Notes under the pieces: model-generated
The model's input: the letters and a program-made list of their open reading frames with translations, nothing else
Told to the model about the DNA's origin: nothing
Databases searched by the model: none
DNA from: Sequoia sempervirens
Lineage: Eukaryota > Streptophyta > Pinopsida > Cupressales > Cupressaceae
Length of the DNA stretch: 64,000 nt
Direction of reading: 5' to 3'
Assembly: GCA_007258455.2 (NCBI GenBank)
Contig: VDFB02270651.1
Coordinates: forward strand, 701,650,217-701,714,216
In this document: positions 1-10,454 of the stretch, one piece after another
How the letters are laid out: the number at the start of each line of letters is the position of its first letter
How positions within the stretch are numbered: the stretch's first letter is position 1
Position numbers and translations under genes: made by a program

Positions 1-803
1 TCTTTTGATAAAGCATTTACTCCCAAAGATTTTGAAGTATCTAACAGTAGGCTTATGACCATACCATAGCTCATAAGGAGTCTTACCGGTATCACCTTTG
101 AATTGTAAATAGTTGAGAGTGTAAACAACGATACTCATAACTTCTCTCCAATAGATATGAGGAACATTTCCTTCCAACATCATAGTCCTAACAACTTCTT
201 CAATTGTCATGTTCTTCCTTTCCACAACTCCATTTTGTTGAGGGGTCCTCGGTGCAGATAATTGTCTCTTTATCCCATGCTATTCACAAAAAGAATTAAA
301 CTCATCGGAAGTGAATTCACCACCTCTATCTGATCTCAGACATTTAATCTTTAGACCTTTCTCTGTCTCAACCATAGCCTTAAAAATCTTGAGTTTCTCT
401 AGAGCTTCAGATTTTTCCCTTAAGAAAGTAACCCACATCATTCTAGAAGAATCATCAATGAGTAACATGAAATACCTGTAACCTTGTAAACTTTTGACTC
501 TAGAAGGACCACACAAGTCAGTATGCACAAGCTCCAACACTTCATTTGAACAATGTTGTTTGCTCTGAAATGAAACTCTAGTTTTCTTTCGTAACTGACA
601 TTCTTTGCATATGGAATTAGTATGTTTCATCAACTTAGGAATATCTCTCACAGCCCGAGTAGAACTTATCTTGATAATATTGTCAAAGTTTACATGACAC
701 ATTCTCCTATGCCACAACCAACTTTCATCAACTTGAGCAATCAGACAAATTTTACTAGCAGCATTCAGATGAAAGATAATACCTTTGTTTTTGTACCTGA
801 TGC
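1..803 (-). pseudogene. copia integrase (gag-pre-integrase zinc region plus DDE core), broken
   Basis: Integrase inserts the cDNA into host DNA. The HHCC zinc-binding pattern is visible near the start (WHRRMCHVNF, then CKECQL). The catalytic core follows, with the first Asp in LVHTDLCGP, the second in LRSDRGGEF, and the Glu in the PQQNGVVERKN segment near 200-215. A TAG at 280-282 interrupts the frame just after the FNSFCE motif, and the same frame continues to the left edge. The upstream join to the protease needs a frameshift around 765-800, because the protease frame stops at 765 while the reading into the HHCC region is in another frame. The family assignment is secure from the motifs. 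The copy is not functional. Confidence 0.9.
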
Positions 804-1316
804 AATCACATTTCTAAAATTCCCTAATATTCTACACTTTCCATCTTTGAATTGAAGATTGTATCCCTTGTCAACCATCTGTCCAACACTTAAGATATTA
901 TGCTTCAAGCCTTCCACGTGTAGGACATCATCAGTATTATGCTTAACATCAAGAGAAATGGATCCTCTACCACGGATTACACCAACTTTTTCATCACCAA
1001 ATCTTACAACACCACCATCATACTTTTCCAAGCTCACACATTTACTTTTATCACCTTTCATGTGATGAGAGCATCCACTATCAATCACCCATTCATCTTT
1101 CTCTTCAATTCTGGCTGCCAGAGCTTTCTCCACATTTGTGCAACTAGCAAATTCAGTAGGGGCTGGATCATTTTCCTTGATAGTAATAAATATCCATTCA
1201 TCCTTACTTACATTCCCTTTATCAAATTCATCATCTGTCACACCTTCATCAACAACAAAATAACACTTTCTTTGAAATCTAGGCTTGTTGGATCTTGGCT
1301 TAGGAACTCTAGACAC
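765..1316 (-). pseudogene. copia aspartic protease region
   Basis: This region would cut the Gag-Pol polyprotein. It holds the DSG active-site motif in the typical copia context (WVIDSGCSHHM, about residue 78 of the fragment), followed by the conserved segments LHVEGLKHNILSVGQ and GYNLQFKDGKC. It lies between the zinc knuckle and the integrase as expected. Both junctions are frameshifted: the zinc-knuckle frame changes near 1317-1325, and this frame ends at a stop at 765-767 just before the integrase. The start is not a true initiation site, because the protein is part of a polyprotein and the frame merely opens near 1316. Confidence 0.88.
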
Positions 1317-2170
1317 CTTGAGGCAAAATGACCTGTCTTATTGCAAGAAAAACATTTAATAGGAAATTTCCTTTTATACTTACCTTATCCTCTTGCTTCC
1401 ATTTTGACAATATGTGCTTCAAGCTTGTCTATTTTTCTCTCTTCTTCTTTAATCTCTCTCATTTCCTCCTCGTACTTGAACATTTTTCTAGAAGAACTTT
1501 CTCTTGGATCATATCTCTGCTTATCTTTTCTAGAGATTGTAGCTTTGAATGCATATTTTGTCTTAGGAAGAGCATCACCAAATTCACTTAACTCAAAAGC
1601 AGTAAGCTTACCAATCAACATATCTCTGGTTACATTTTTCATAGTCTGGATCTCCTCAATAGCTGTAGCCTTGGATTTGTATGCAATAGGCAAGGATCTG
1701 AGCACTTTAGCAACAATCTCTGATTCTTCCAATGTTCCACCAACACATATGATACTACACACAAGTTCATTCACTCTTTTCATAAAAGAAGTAATGTTCT
1801 CATCATCACCCATTCTCAACATTTCATATTTCCCTTTCAGACTTTGTAACTTAGCAATCTTCACATGTGCATCACCTTCATACAAAGTTTCCAAATTTTT
1901 CCAGATCTCATAAGCAGTCTTAAGATCCATTACATTTTTCATCTTAGAATTAGTCAACACACTTAACAATGCTTCCTTAGCCCTGATATTTTACTCGGAA
2001 TCCTTAATCTCAACAACAGTAGAAGGACTATTCTGTGGGATGATATATCTATTCTTTGTAATGTTCGAGTAGGGTTCACCAATGCATCTCAGATGACACT
2101 CCATTTGAGTCTTCCATAGAGAATAATTAGTTCCATTAAATCTCGAACTATCCTTCTTACATGTCGCCAT
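1313..2170 (-). pseudogene. copia Gag (UBN2-type) with CCHC zinc knuckle
   Basis: Gag forms the particle and binds RNA. The ATG at 2168-2170 opens a frame containing the copia Gag N-terminal signature (FNGTNYSLWKTQMECHLR) and then a UBN2-type helical core (AYEIWKNLETLYEGDAH, and later LRSLPIAYKSKATAIEE). In the same frame a CX2CX4HX4C zinc knuckle (CFSCNKTGHFASRC) lies at about 1319-1357. In-frame stops occur at 1991-1993 (TAA) and 1385-1387 (TAA), so three separated open pieces form one ancestral gene. The start lies a short distance downstream of the PBS, as is usual in copia elements. Confidence 0.88.
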
Positions 2171-2205
2171 CCCGAATCACCTCAAGCTATTAAACTTCTT
2201 CCAAG

Positions 2206-2225
2206 GAACCTGCTCTGATACCAAT
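2206..2225 (-). other. primer binding site of Copia-1 (initiator-Met tRNA type)
   Basis: Immediately inside the LTR, the minus strand reads TGGTATCAGAGC, the standard plant copia PBS complementary to the 3' end of initiator methionine tRNA. Two or three bases separate it from the LTR end. It fixes the orientation and the LTR inner boundary. Confidence 0.9.
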
Positions 2226-2806
2226 TGTTGGAAACACAAGGGTAGACAACTGAGAGGGAGGTGAATCAATTGTCACAAAAATTTAAAATTATTAAACTTA
2301 TTAACCTTTTTCTCATATATAATAAATAAACATGAAAACATAAACCATCACCACATCATAAACACACATAACACCAAATTTTTTTACGTGGAAACCCTAT
2401 TAGGGGAAAAACCACGGTGGAGGTCAGTCCACAAGATTATACCCTGTTAAAAGTATAAAGAAGAAAATGGGGAATGCACATGCATTCAGGTACACTGTCT
2501 AGAGCTCACTGCTCAATTACAACAAGGATTACTACCTAAAGGAAGACACATTTTCCTACAGAAACATTCGGATTACATCCACAAGATTTTTAACTGAGAA
2601 AATAACATCTGCTAAATTACAGTTCCAGTTAAGCACATGAACACTTCTCACTCTTCTTTAGACTTTACTTCTTCCTTCGAATGATTAGAAAATTATCCAC
2701 ACACAGGACTCACACATCTCACACACACATTCCTTCAAATGGTAGAAACAATCACTCATATATATCCGCAACTAGGAATTACATCGATTCCATGTTGGCT
2801 TCAACA
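2226..2806 (-). repeat. 5' LTR of Copia-1
   Basis: On the plus strand the block runs from TGTTGGAAAC, next to the PBS, to CTTCAACA at 2799-2806. On the minus strand it starts TGTTGAAGCC and ends CCAACA, the TG...CA ends of an LTR, about 581 bp. A TATA-like run lies at 2757-2766 on the minus strand. The conserved copia LTR motif (pyrimidine-rich GGTTTTTCCCC, then GGGTTTCCACGTAAAAA) is present in reverse near 2380-2415. The inner end is firm. The outer end rests on the TG/CA pattern because the 3' LTR is not in the window. Confidence 0.7.
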
Positions 2807-4381
2807 AAATAATAAAACATGTATAGATTGTCGACCCAATCCATAAAATAATTACAATGCGAATCAACCAATATCAGCCACAAAATAGTGAAGACCCAAA
2901 ACAACATCCTCAAACATGAAACACCTCGAACAATTATTCCTCGAAGATCCACAACACGCTACAATCACCCTATTGGCCATGAACATGAAAAACATGAAAA
3001 CACAAAAGAAAATCATAAATCACGAGCACAACGATCAATGTAGATGTGCAACATAGATAGATAATAATATAGAAACATCCATGAGCATCATGAATCACCA
3101 TAGAAGCATCCATAACAAATCAACTTACTAAAATCACATTATCTTCTTTTAGGAACACTAATTGAAGCAACAAAATAATTGTCAGAACACAAATACTCAT
3201 AACTCAATCAAATCTTCATGCAGATCTCTGAAACTTAATGTGGATAAACTAGATATAATCAACAACAAACCCTTTAATCCAAAACGTTTGATCATCAACA
3301 TACTAAGCTCTCCACCATGTTGAACTTCACTTTATCACTGACAACCTGCAACTTGTTTTATTACAATTTTCTCAATATCCTCGACATTTACAACCTCTAA
3401 TGTCTTTAAGGCCAATAGTGTTGAAATCAATGACAACCACATATTAGTAACATCCAACATCTCCCTCATCCATTTTTTTACTTGAGGATGCTTGTGATTC
3501 CATAATTTTGGTTCCTTATGATTCAATGCACATCAGGACATATATTATCTTCTAGAGATGGCTAATTGGGATAAGCTCTTGAAAAACATTACTAGTTTAC
3601 TTTGTGAGTCCCATATTTTAGTTTTTGGAGACATCATTGATTGCATTCATCTTCTCTAAATTATGGAGATGATCCTTCTTCAATTTTTATGAGGGAACAC
3701 TCTAACCCTCTTGTTCATTCTCTACATGATCATCCTTTTAGTTTGACATGAGGGTGGATTCTTTTGGATGTCATTTGGAGGAGGATTCTTTGTTTTTAGA
3801 AGATGTATCTTTATCTTTGGATTGTATTTTGCAACCGTTTCTAGGAGATTCTAGATTGTTATCTTCTGCAGTGTGGCTTAGAATGCCTGTTTGGAAGGTG
3901 ACAACTTTTAGCATCGACATGGAGACACTTCAAAATTCTTTAAGGACATAACACATCATATTTATTCCCAAATATTCCTTTCAAGAATGGGAATACATCC
4001 TACATACCATCTTGGTTTCATTTCTTCCCAAGGGGAGGAATGTTGTTCGACAATTTTGGATCAACTTTAACATTCAATTTTGAGCTTTTACCATCATTGT
4101 AGGAGACTTGACATTGAGGGGGGGCTGCATGGTATCTCTTATTATTCTCTCTTATGGGGGGAATTTTTCCTCACATAGGGTTTTTTCCTTATCATTCATC
4201 ATTGAGATAATTTTGTACATCATCTCTTTTGGGGAGGAGTTTTGTCCCACTGAATTTCTCATTTTCTCCATTTGTGATTGATTTCATTTGCATTTGTATA
4301 TGGGTACCTAACATAGGCTTATAGTAAAGACCCATATTTATTTCATTTACACAATAATTAGCTACTCCCTAAGTTGCACTT
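2807..4381 (+). mobile_element. 3' internal region of a non-autonomous TGTTGGTGT-family element
   Basis: No convincing gene is present. The segment from about 3960 to 4381 resembles the reverse complement of 16201-16620. Both contain a stretch around GGGGAGGAGTTTT, then TTTCTCATTTTCTC, then ATGGGTACCT, in the same order, and both end in a purine tract next to an LTR. This marks it as the 3' internal end of a plus-strand member of that family. A short open frame at 3748-3951 shows no recognisable domain. Nothing identifiable was seen at 2807-3740. Confidence 0.55.
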
Positions 4382-4390
4382 AAGGGGGGG
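4382..4390 (+). other. polypurine tract of TGTTGGTGT-family element
   Basis: An A-A-G7 tract directly abuts an LTR beginning TGTTGGTGTAAATAGG. The same arrangement, inverted, occurs at 16193-16200. This is the plus-strand priming site of an LTR retrotransposon. Confidence 0.75.
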
Positions 4391-4764
4391 TGTTGGTGTA
4401 AATAGGTGTTTTACCTATCTAGTCATTAGTAGGTCATATTTACATGTTAAGTTTACTTAGGCCCTAGGAGGGAATCTTTCTAAAAGGTGTTAGTTGTCAT
4501 TAGATCTTATCTTATATTTTGGATTTTAACATGTGTTCTAGGTAACTATGATAAGTTATCACATGACATAGGATTAAGAAACTTGTCATAATCCTATTTA
4601 TTCCTATGTATCACCTTGGATATATAACCAAGAGGTTCTCATTTGTAAATCAATTCTATAGGATTTAATTCCATTGCAGTCTTGAGCATTGCAGATTGAT
4701 ATCTCTTGTGCTTTCATGAAGTTCCTAAATCTTGGGAGGCTATAATATTTAGCCAAATCACGCA
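4391..4764 (+). repeat. LTR of TGTTGGTGT-family element (copy 1, plus strand)
   Basis: It starts TGTTGGTGTAAATAGGTG. Its first ~200 bp match, by eye, the inverted LTR at 12806-13222 (shared CATGTTAA, CCTAGGAGGGAAT and TTAGTTGTCA segments). It contains a TATA-like GGATATATAACCAAG around 4618-4632 and ends near CACGCA at 4764. A degenerate PBS-like sequence (TGGTGTAGAG) follows. Having a PPT on the left and a PBS-like site on the right is unusual for a single LTR (see findings). The right end is approximate. Confidence 0.6.
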
Positions 4765-4774
4765 TGGTGTAGAG

Positions 4775-5608
4775 TTATTCTATACCAACTCTTACATGTT
4801 TCAATTCATCAATATCCTTCTTATAACAAGAATGTTTGTCATGTCCAAGCTTCTTGCAATATGAACAAGTAGAATTCTCCTTTTTAGATAATTTATTTGT
4901 AGAAGAGGATTTATTCTTTGGTTGATATGAACATGGGTTGTTCTTTGATTTATTTTGTTTCTTACCAATATTTTTTGATTCTTTCACTTGACTAGCCAAC
5001 GAGGCCTGAAATTTAGATGACTTGCTAAGACCCATCGAGTCAAGATTTTGTTGCTCATGTATTAACATCTCAAAAAATGATGCAAATGAAGGTGTAGTAT
5101 ATACAGACCCAATAGTCAACTTATGATTATGAAATCTAGAAACAAAAGAAGCATAATCAAGAAATTTTTTGTCCAAAGTATTGTAGACCAACTAAATGTC
5201 CTTATCAATTCCACATGCTTTACATTGATCTCTCAGGTCATTAAACTTAGTGATATATGCCTAGATGTTGTCAAATTTCTTAGGATCAAGTATCATAAAT
5301 TCATTATCAATTTTAGAGCCTCTTACTTCATCTATAATACCATACAATATTTTCAATTTTCCCCAAGCTTCATGAGAATTATTACATGATTCAATTTCAA
5401 ACAATAAATCTTGAGAGACTAGTTTACAAAGACATCCAAAAGCTTTTATATGTTTAATTATCAATTTTATCTTATTTATATATGTAGGTTTAGGTACCTT
5501 ATTTTCAACATAAAGAGAGTGACTTTAATTCATTAGAACACTCCATGCATTTTAATGCCATGTTGAATAGTTATATGGTATTAGCAAAGGAACCTTAGAA
5601 TAATCCAT
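4775..5608 (-). pseudogene. copia Gag relic with CCHC zinc knuckle
   Basis: The minus-strand frame from the ATG at 5606-5608 contains the Gag opening pattern (PYNYSTWH, NAWSVL), a UBN2-like core (SCNNSHEAWGKLKILY) and a C-terminal zinc knuckle (CSYCKKLGHDKHSC, CX2CX4HX4C) close to the end. Four in-frame stops occur (two within the first 35 codons, and near 5261 and 5192). The left end at 4775 abuts the plus-strand LTR, so the rest of pol is missing. The likely 5' leader and LTR of this element are at 11519-13222, beyond the Copia-2 insertion. The assignment to copia Gag is firm. The link to that leader is inference from orientation and spacing. Confidence 0.8.
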
Positions 5609-5657
5609 GGAAATAGAAGAACACAAAAAAATAGATCAAAAAATTGCACCAAGAGAC

Positions 5658-6720
5658 TATTGGCATATGGCTTCTAGTGTTGTCATTGATGGAAATTGAA
5701 GTCATTGATCCAGTCCACATGTTAGCATTTGTCTATACCGGAAGGCAGAGTGAAGAACAGGGTATCCGATTGAAGTTGAATCTGTCAAGTAGTTTGCATT
5801 ACAAGTTTATTAGTTTTGGTTGTGGATCTCAGGGAAGGTCATTGGGCATATTAAATTTTTTACTCTCGAGTTTTGTGCTATCACATCAATTGGTATATGA
5901 GTTGGGAGGTCTAGTTATTCAATTTTATGTTTATCAGTATATGAAGGCCGACTAAGTGAATATTGGGTGTTGAGGATGTTTTATGTAGAATTGTTTAAAG
6001 TATTCTTGTGTTGAATATTTTGTTTTAGGTCCTAAGTATGCTATGGCTAACTTTGGCAGATGCACATTAAATGTTGTTCATGATTTGAGTTGACAGACGG
6101 AAGATATTTTCTATTTCATCGAAGCCGACATATAGCGATTGAATTCTTGGTAGCAGATATAAATAGGAGACCAATTAATTCATTTTGGTATGAATGCGTG
6201 AGAGTTCAATATGTATTGATGTATGTGCGAATATTAGGAGATTAGTTGAGCAATTTTCATTTGTGCAGAAGAGGTTTTTGTGAAGCAAATTAAGGTAGAG
6301 TAGAGCGAAGTGCAGAATCTGATAGAAGTTCCAGAATCTTATCTATGAGCCTAACCATAATTGTAATCAAGCATTTGTGGATGCTATCTTCTCAGTTCAA
6401 TATTTTGGTGTAATCCAAATCTCTTGTAAGGCAGCGAGCCTTCCTTATTTTGAGCAATGTGCTTGAATGCAAGTGCATTCTCTTTTGTAAAACACTTATA
6501 TTTTGAGTACTCAAATTGTGGATTAACCTCCACCATGGTTTTTCCCTTAACCGGGTTTCCATGTAAAAATACTTGTGTTATGGTGTTGTGGCTTATTGTT
6601 CTATGTTCATGCATCTTTCTTTTCATTGAATGTTTTAAGCACTTGAGAGAAGAGATTAATAAAAGTTACAAATTGCACAACACTGATTCACCCCCCTCTC
6701 AGTGTTGCTTGAGCCCAACA
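5658..6720 (+). repeat. 5' LTR of Copia-2
   Basis: It aligns end to end with 10455-11518. The first base pair has decayed (TATTGG instead of TGTTGG), and it ends CCCAACA just before the PBS. A TATA box (TATAAATA, 6158-6165) lies about mid-LTR. The conserved copia LTR motif with GGTTTTTCCCTTAAC is near 6537. By eye the first 240 bp differ from the 3' LTR at roughly one base in ten, mostly transitions, with less difference toward the end. Confidence 0.9.
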
Positions 6721-6721
6721 A

Positions 6722-6737
6722 TTGGTATCAGAGCTAA
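6722..6737 (+). other. primer binding site of Copia-2
   Basis: TTGGTATCAGAGC starts two bases after the LTR end, the standard copia site matching the initiator-Met tRNA. Confidence 0.92.
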
Positions 6738-6783
6738 GTCCCTTGGAAGGATTTTTATAGCTTGAGGTGGATCTTGGAATGTA

Positions 6784-7980
6784 ATGGACTCTGGTAGTCT
6801 TCAAAAACAACTTTTGGTGGCACTTGATGATCTTGATCAATCTAAAGAAAAAGTCTAGGAATTAAGAGCAAATCTTAAGGATGCAGAGAAATTCATTCAG
6901 AAGTTGAAGGACCAACTTATTAAGTCTAGGGAAAAGAGAAAGGATCTTTGTGATCAAATTAAGCAGAAAGAAATAAAAAGCATGGATGATGTTCACCTGA
7001 ATCAGACCTTGAAGGAAATAACTGAAGAGTGTGAAAATCTTGCTAAAGACAATGCTACCCTAAAACATGAGATGTAATCTATGGCGATGAATATGACTAA
7101 GGAGATTGAAGAGAGAAAGAAGAATGAGGAAAATCTTCCCCAATCCCTAAAAGAGAGATCTGATGAATGTAGCAAAATTAATGGAGAATTCATTTAGTTA
7201 GAGATGGAATTGCAACAATCTAGAAACAATGAAGAAGAACTTGAAAAATAGATTTTTATTCTCAAGGATGAACTTACTATTGCAAATGTATACAAGGAGA
7301 AATTTAAGATTAGCTCTGTGAAACTTGATGAATTGACTCAAGGATAGAAGAGTGCAAATGATAAGAGAGGTCTTGGTTATGAAAAAGGAGAAAGTTTTAG
7401 ATCTGGACAAAGGAATTTCAAGCAAGGAAATCTGATGGACAAAGCAAAAAGGCGTCCGGTAAGACAAGCTAATGCTCAAAAGTTTAATGGATATTGTTTT
7501 GCTTGCAACAGATTTGGTCATATGGCTGCTCAATGTAGAAGTAAAATGAAATCTAGTGAATCATCATATTTAGATCAGTGTTTTAATTGCAATAAGTTTG
7601 GTCACAAGTCAATTGAATGTAGAAATGTGTCAAACAACTCTATTAATAGGACTGTTAGATGTTATACTTGTGGAAGATTTGGGAATATTTCTAATCAGTG
7701 TAGATCAAGAAGAAATAAATGGGGTGATTGGTTTGAACAAGGAAATGTTGTGTGTTTCAATTGCAACAAATATGGTCACATTGCAAGATTTTGTAGAAAC
7801 CAGAATATGGATAGAAGAGGTCTGGTATACAAAGGTAGAAATGTGCAGAAAGATGGTAAAGGAAAAGGGAAAGTATCTATGGATGAAATAAGAGATCAGA
7901 AGAAGAAGACATGGGTGAAGAAGAGTTCCTCTAATGAGCCATCACTAGAACCTACTTCTGGTAATTCCTCCAGGAATTAG
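6784..7980 (+). pseudogene. Copia-2 gag-like ORF: coiled coil plus four CCHC zinc knuckles
   Basis: One frame of 399 codons runs from the ATG at 6784. The first ~200 residues are strongly charged and heptad-like (Leu/Lys/Glu-rich, for example ANLKDAEKFIQKLKDQLIKS), predicting a long coiled coil. A GLGYEKGESFRSG segment follows, then four zinc knuckles: CFACNRFGHMAAQC, CFNCNKFGHKSIEC, CYTCGRFGNISNQC (His changed to Asn) and CFNCNKYGHIARFC. The tail is Lys-rich. The sense is nucleic-acid binding and packaging, as for a retrotransposon nucleocapsid. About five in-frame stops (first at 6856-6858) lie in the coiled-coil half, while the zinc-knuckle half is open from 7435. The same gene with the same layout is at 28991-30181. 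Confidence 0.82.
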
Positions 7981-8425
7981 TTTTAGGCCTTTGGCCTAGG
8001 GGGAGCTATCAAGAAAATCTTTCAAACCCCCTGCCGGTAATTAACACCAGAATATGGATGAGTGTAGTGGTTGCACTAATGATCTATAGATTTTTTTAGA
8101 ATAGTTGGAAAGGATGTTGTGCTAAGTTGAATATCTGTAGAAGAGTTATCTCTCATAGACTGAAAAAATAGGGTATCCAGATAAGTTAGGGCAAAATCAT
8201 TTATTACAAAAAAAAAGTTAAGTGTGTGAAATATAAAAGGCAACTTGAAACCCTCATTTTCCACTTTGTGTCAAAGAAAAGAAGGAGATCGATCTACACC
8301 ATAATTTCAAATGCGTGAGAGAATTTGGTGACAAAACCCTAATCCATCAGGTACCTTAGTTATAATGAGAAATTTTAATTTGGTGTGCGGTTGAAGAACT
8401 TCTTTGGTATTTTTGAGACATATGT
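7981..8425 (+). other. Copia-2 spacer between gag and ORF2
   Basis: Non-coding. A PPT-like AGGGGGAG follows the gag stop at about 7998-8005. No other signal was recognised. The equivalent spacer in Copia-3 (30182-30620) also begins with AGGGGGAG. Confidence 0.5.
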
Positions 8426-8974
8426 ATGGAAGGGAAAATGGAACAAATCAAAGGATTGGTAAAACTAGATGAATATAGTAGTGAAAAGATTAGATCCAAA
8501 AGAAACTTGTCACACAATGAATTGAAATGGTTGAAAGAAGTGAAACAAAAAAGCATGGATATTTGGAGTGAATTTCCTTATTTTGGAAAAGCAGAAATTG
8601 TTGAGTTTGTTCTGAACAGATTGAATGATGACATTCTAACTTTGGATAACCGCTATCATATCTCGAAAGAAGTAATTGCAACTATAACCACGTTATGCAA
8701 AGTTGGGGAAGTACCAAGGAAGAAGTCAATTCGAAACAAAGAGGTCAAAACCCTAACTAGAGTAACTGGAGATCAAAGGGAATTAATAATATCCACAATT
8801 AAGGATCCAGTGACAAGGTACATTGTGCGTGGAATATCTTACAAAATATTTTTTAGAAACAAAGAAGGTGCTACTTTGGTAGGTGTAGTCTACATTTCAC
8901 ACAAAATGATAATGGAAGATCAGGATTTTGATCTTTGTGGATTACTAAAAGATCAATTGATGGAGAATGTGTAA
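8426..8974 (+). CDS. Copia-2 ORF2: unrecognised protein conserved in Copia-3
   Basis: This is a 182-codon open frame from an ATG. It contains no pol motif, zinc finger or obvious membrane segment. The evidence that it is a real gene is its diverged counterpart at 30621-31330 in Copia-3. Shared features are an EFVLNRLNDD / RYILSRVHDEF pair after a Phe-Pro-x-Phe stretch, a Trp/Leu-Asp followed by an ITKE(V/A)I segment, and a C-terminal DLC(G/E)LLK(D/G)QL(M/L)EN motif. The region upstream of the ATG has the same sense but is broken, so the original N-terminus was probably longer, as in Copia-3. The function is unknown. It may be a captured plant gene or an element-specific accessory protein. Confidence 0.6.
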   Translation: MEGKMEQIKGLVKLDEYSSEKIRSKRNLSHNELKWLKEVKQKSMDIWSEFPYFGKAEIVEFVLNRLNDDILTLDNRYHISKEVIATITTLCKVGEVPRKKSIRNKEVKTLTRVTGDQRELIISTIKDPVTRYIVRGISYKIFFRNKEGATLVGVVYISHKMIMEDQDFDLCGLLKDQLMENV

Positions 8975-9124
8975 TTGACGAAGGAAATAGGTTACCCTTT
9001 CAGGTTTGGTACTCTGGTTATATGCCTTGTTATGTATTTTCTGAATTGCTTACCCCTGAATGACAATGTAATGTGGGAAGAGAGTGAACCTATTTGCAAG
9101 TAGATTTATATATACTCTAAAAAT

Positions 9125-10221
9125 TTGGTAAATTGTGATCAAGTGTATGAAAGTTTCTTTAAGGATTTGCTAAGGAAGTTTGGATCAACTGGTGTTTCAA
9201 TTCTAGTAAGAGAACTTGAAGTGGATCCTCCTTTGGTTAAATGGAGAGAAAGAAGAGAAGAGAAAAAGAAATTGCTGTCAGTACTCCACCAACATGCAAG
9301 ACTCCAAAAGTTGAAGGGAAAGGGAAAGAACAAGTGATTGTGGACATACCAGATGAGGAATCTGATAAGGAAACTGAGGAAACCCTTGGAAAAAAACTAA
9401 AAATAGATGAACTAGAAAAAGAAAAGGAAATGACAAAAGGAAGTGAAGGAGAAGGTGATTTAACTAAGGAAGAGTTATTGCAACTTATCCATGAGGAAGA
9501 TGGAATGCAGAAAATTGTGAACATATGGACTATCAGACCTTTATATGAGCAGGACATGATCTTAAGCATTCTAAGTGGTCATTTGGTCCACAATCATATC
9601 AAACTAGAGAGTTTGTAGAATAAGTTTCCAGAAGAGATGATTGAATGTATCAAGGAAATCATGGACTCTAAGTCTCAGAATAAGGAAGAAGAAGAAGTGA
9701 TTCTACATTTGAAGTAGTACAAATTGTCACTCACTAAGCTAAAAAGATACATGAATGAGCTAAGGAAATGCATAAGCAAAACAAAAAACATTTATAACTA
9801 TTGTCTTTGATGGCCTCATGCAATCAAAAAGTACAAGGAGAAGTTGGAACAAATTGAAATAGAGCTAAACAATATTGGTCAAAATTTTAACATGTCTCAG
9901 GATCAAGATGGTGTAATCAGGAAAAGGATTCAGGAATTATAGACAAAGCATACAAATGTTTAGAGCACCAGGAACATAATTGTGGACACCTTTTGTAAAG
10001 TGAAGGACATAATAGAATGCATGCTAGAACTATTGATTGAGATACTGAAGAAGGGAGAATTATTGGAAGATGCTTTCACCATTCTAGAATCCCTCATCAA
10101 GATTATCAACCAGAAATTTGAGAACAATAGCATGATCATAATCACCAGGATCGCAGTAGAAGCATGGAAGAAGTTTCTTCCAGAGTTGAAGGAGAAGCAC
10201 AAAATAATCTTCAATTACTAG
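9125..10221 (+). pseudogene. Copia-2 ORF3: charged, coiled-coil-rich protein
   Basis: Overlapping frames begin at 9125 and 9241. The second continues, with several in-frame stops (for example 9616-9618 and near 9717), to 10221. The product is rich in Lys and Glu, with a KGKGK patch, an acidic DIPDEESDKETEE stretch and heptad-like helices to the C-terminus (ending ELKEKHKIIFNY). The corresponding gene in Copia-3 is 31522-32458, which shares an REIRRQRDKAE / KWRERREEKKK basic helix followed by a basic, low-complexity linker. There is no known domain. A frameshift near 9240 and at least four stops mean it is dead. Confidence 0.5.
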
Positions 10222-10280
10222 ATGTATTTCTTCAAGTTTTTTAATCAATTTTTGCACAGGTAAGTTTTGGTTACACTTCA

Positions 10281-10454
10281 AAGGGGGAGAAACAAATTTT
10301 TTTCATTGATGTCAAAGGGGGAGAGAGATAGTAGTGAAAAAATCCTTATCAAACTTAGGGGGAGTTTTGTCACCTATGGCGTTTTGAAGTTTTGAAGGTT
10401 CTGACACTTGGACATTTTTCACTAAGTGTTGCCATCAATGCCAAAGGGGGAGAT
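10281..10454 (+). other. iterated polypurine tracts and PPT of Copia-2
   Basis: Four AGGGGGAG-type tracts occur near 10281, 10314, 10357 and 10443. The last directly abuts the 3' LTR and is the functional PPT position. Copia-3 has the same iteration at 32638, 32678 and 32788. Confidence 0.7.

Larger units (their letters stand above)
1..2806 (-). mobile_element. Ty1/copia retrotransposon Copia-1, partial (3' end beyond left edge)
   Basis: Read on the minus strand this is a copia element in standard order: 5' LTR (2226-2806), primer binding site, gag, zinc knuckle, protease, integrase. RT, RNase H and the 3' LTR lie beyond the left edge. Gag before protease before integrase, with integrase upstream of RT, is the Ty1/copia order. 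Frames are broken by at least two in-frame stops and two frameshifts, so this copy is defective. The base next to the LTR outer end at 2807 begins the flank (first five bases aaaat), but the matching target-site copy is outside the window. Confidence 0.9.
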
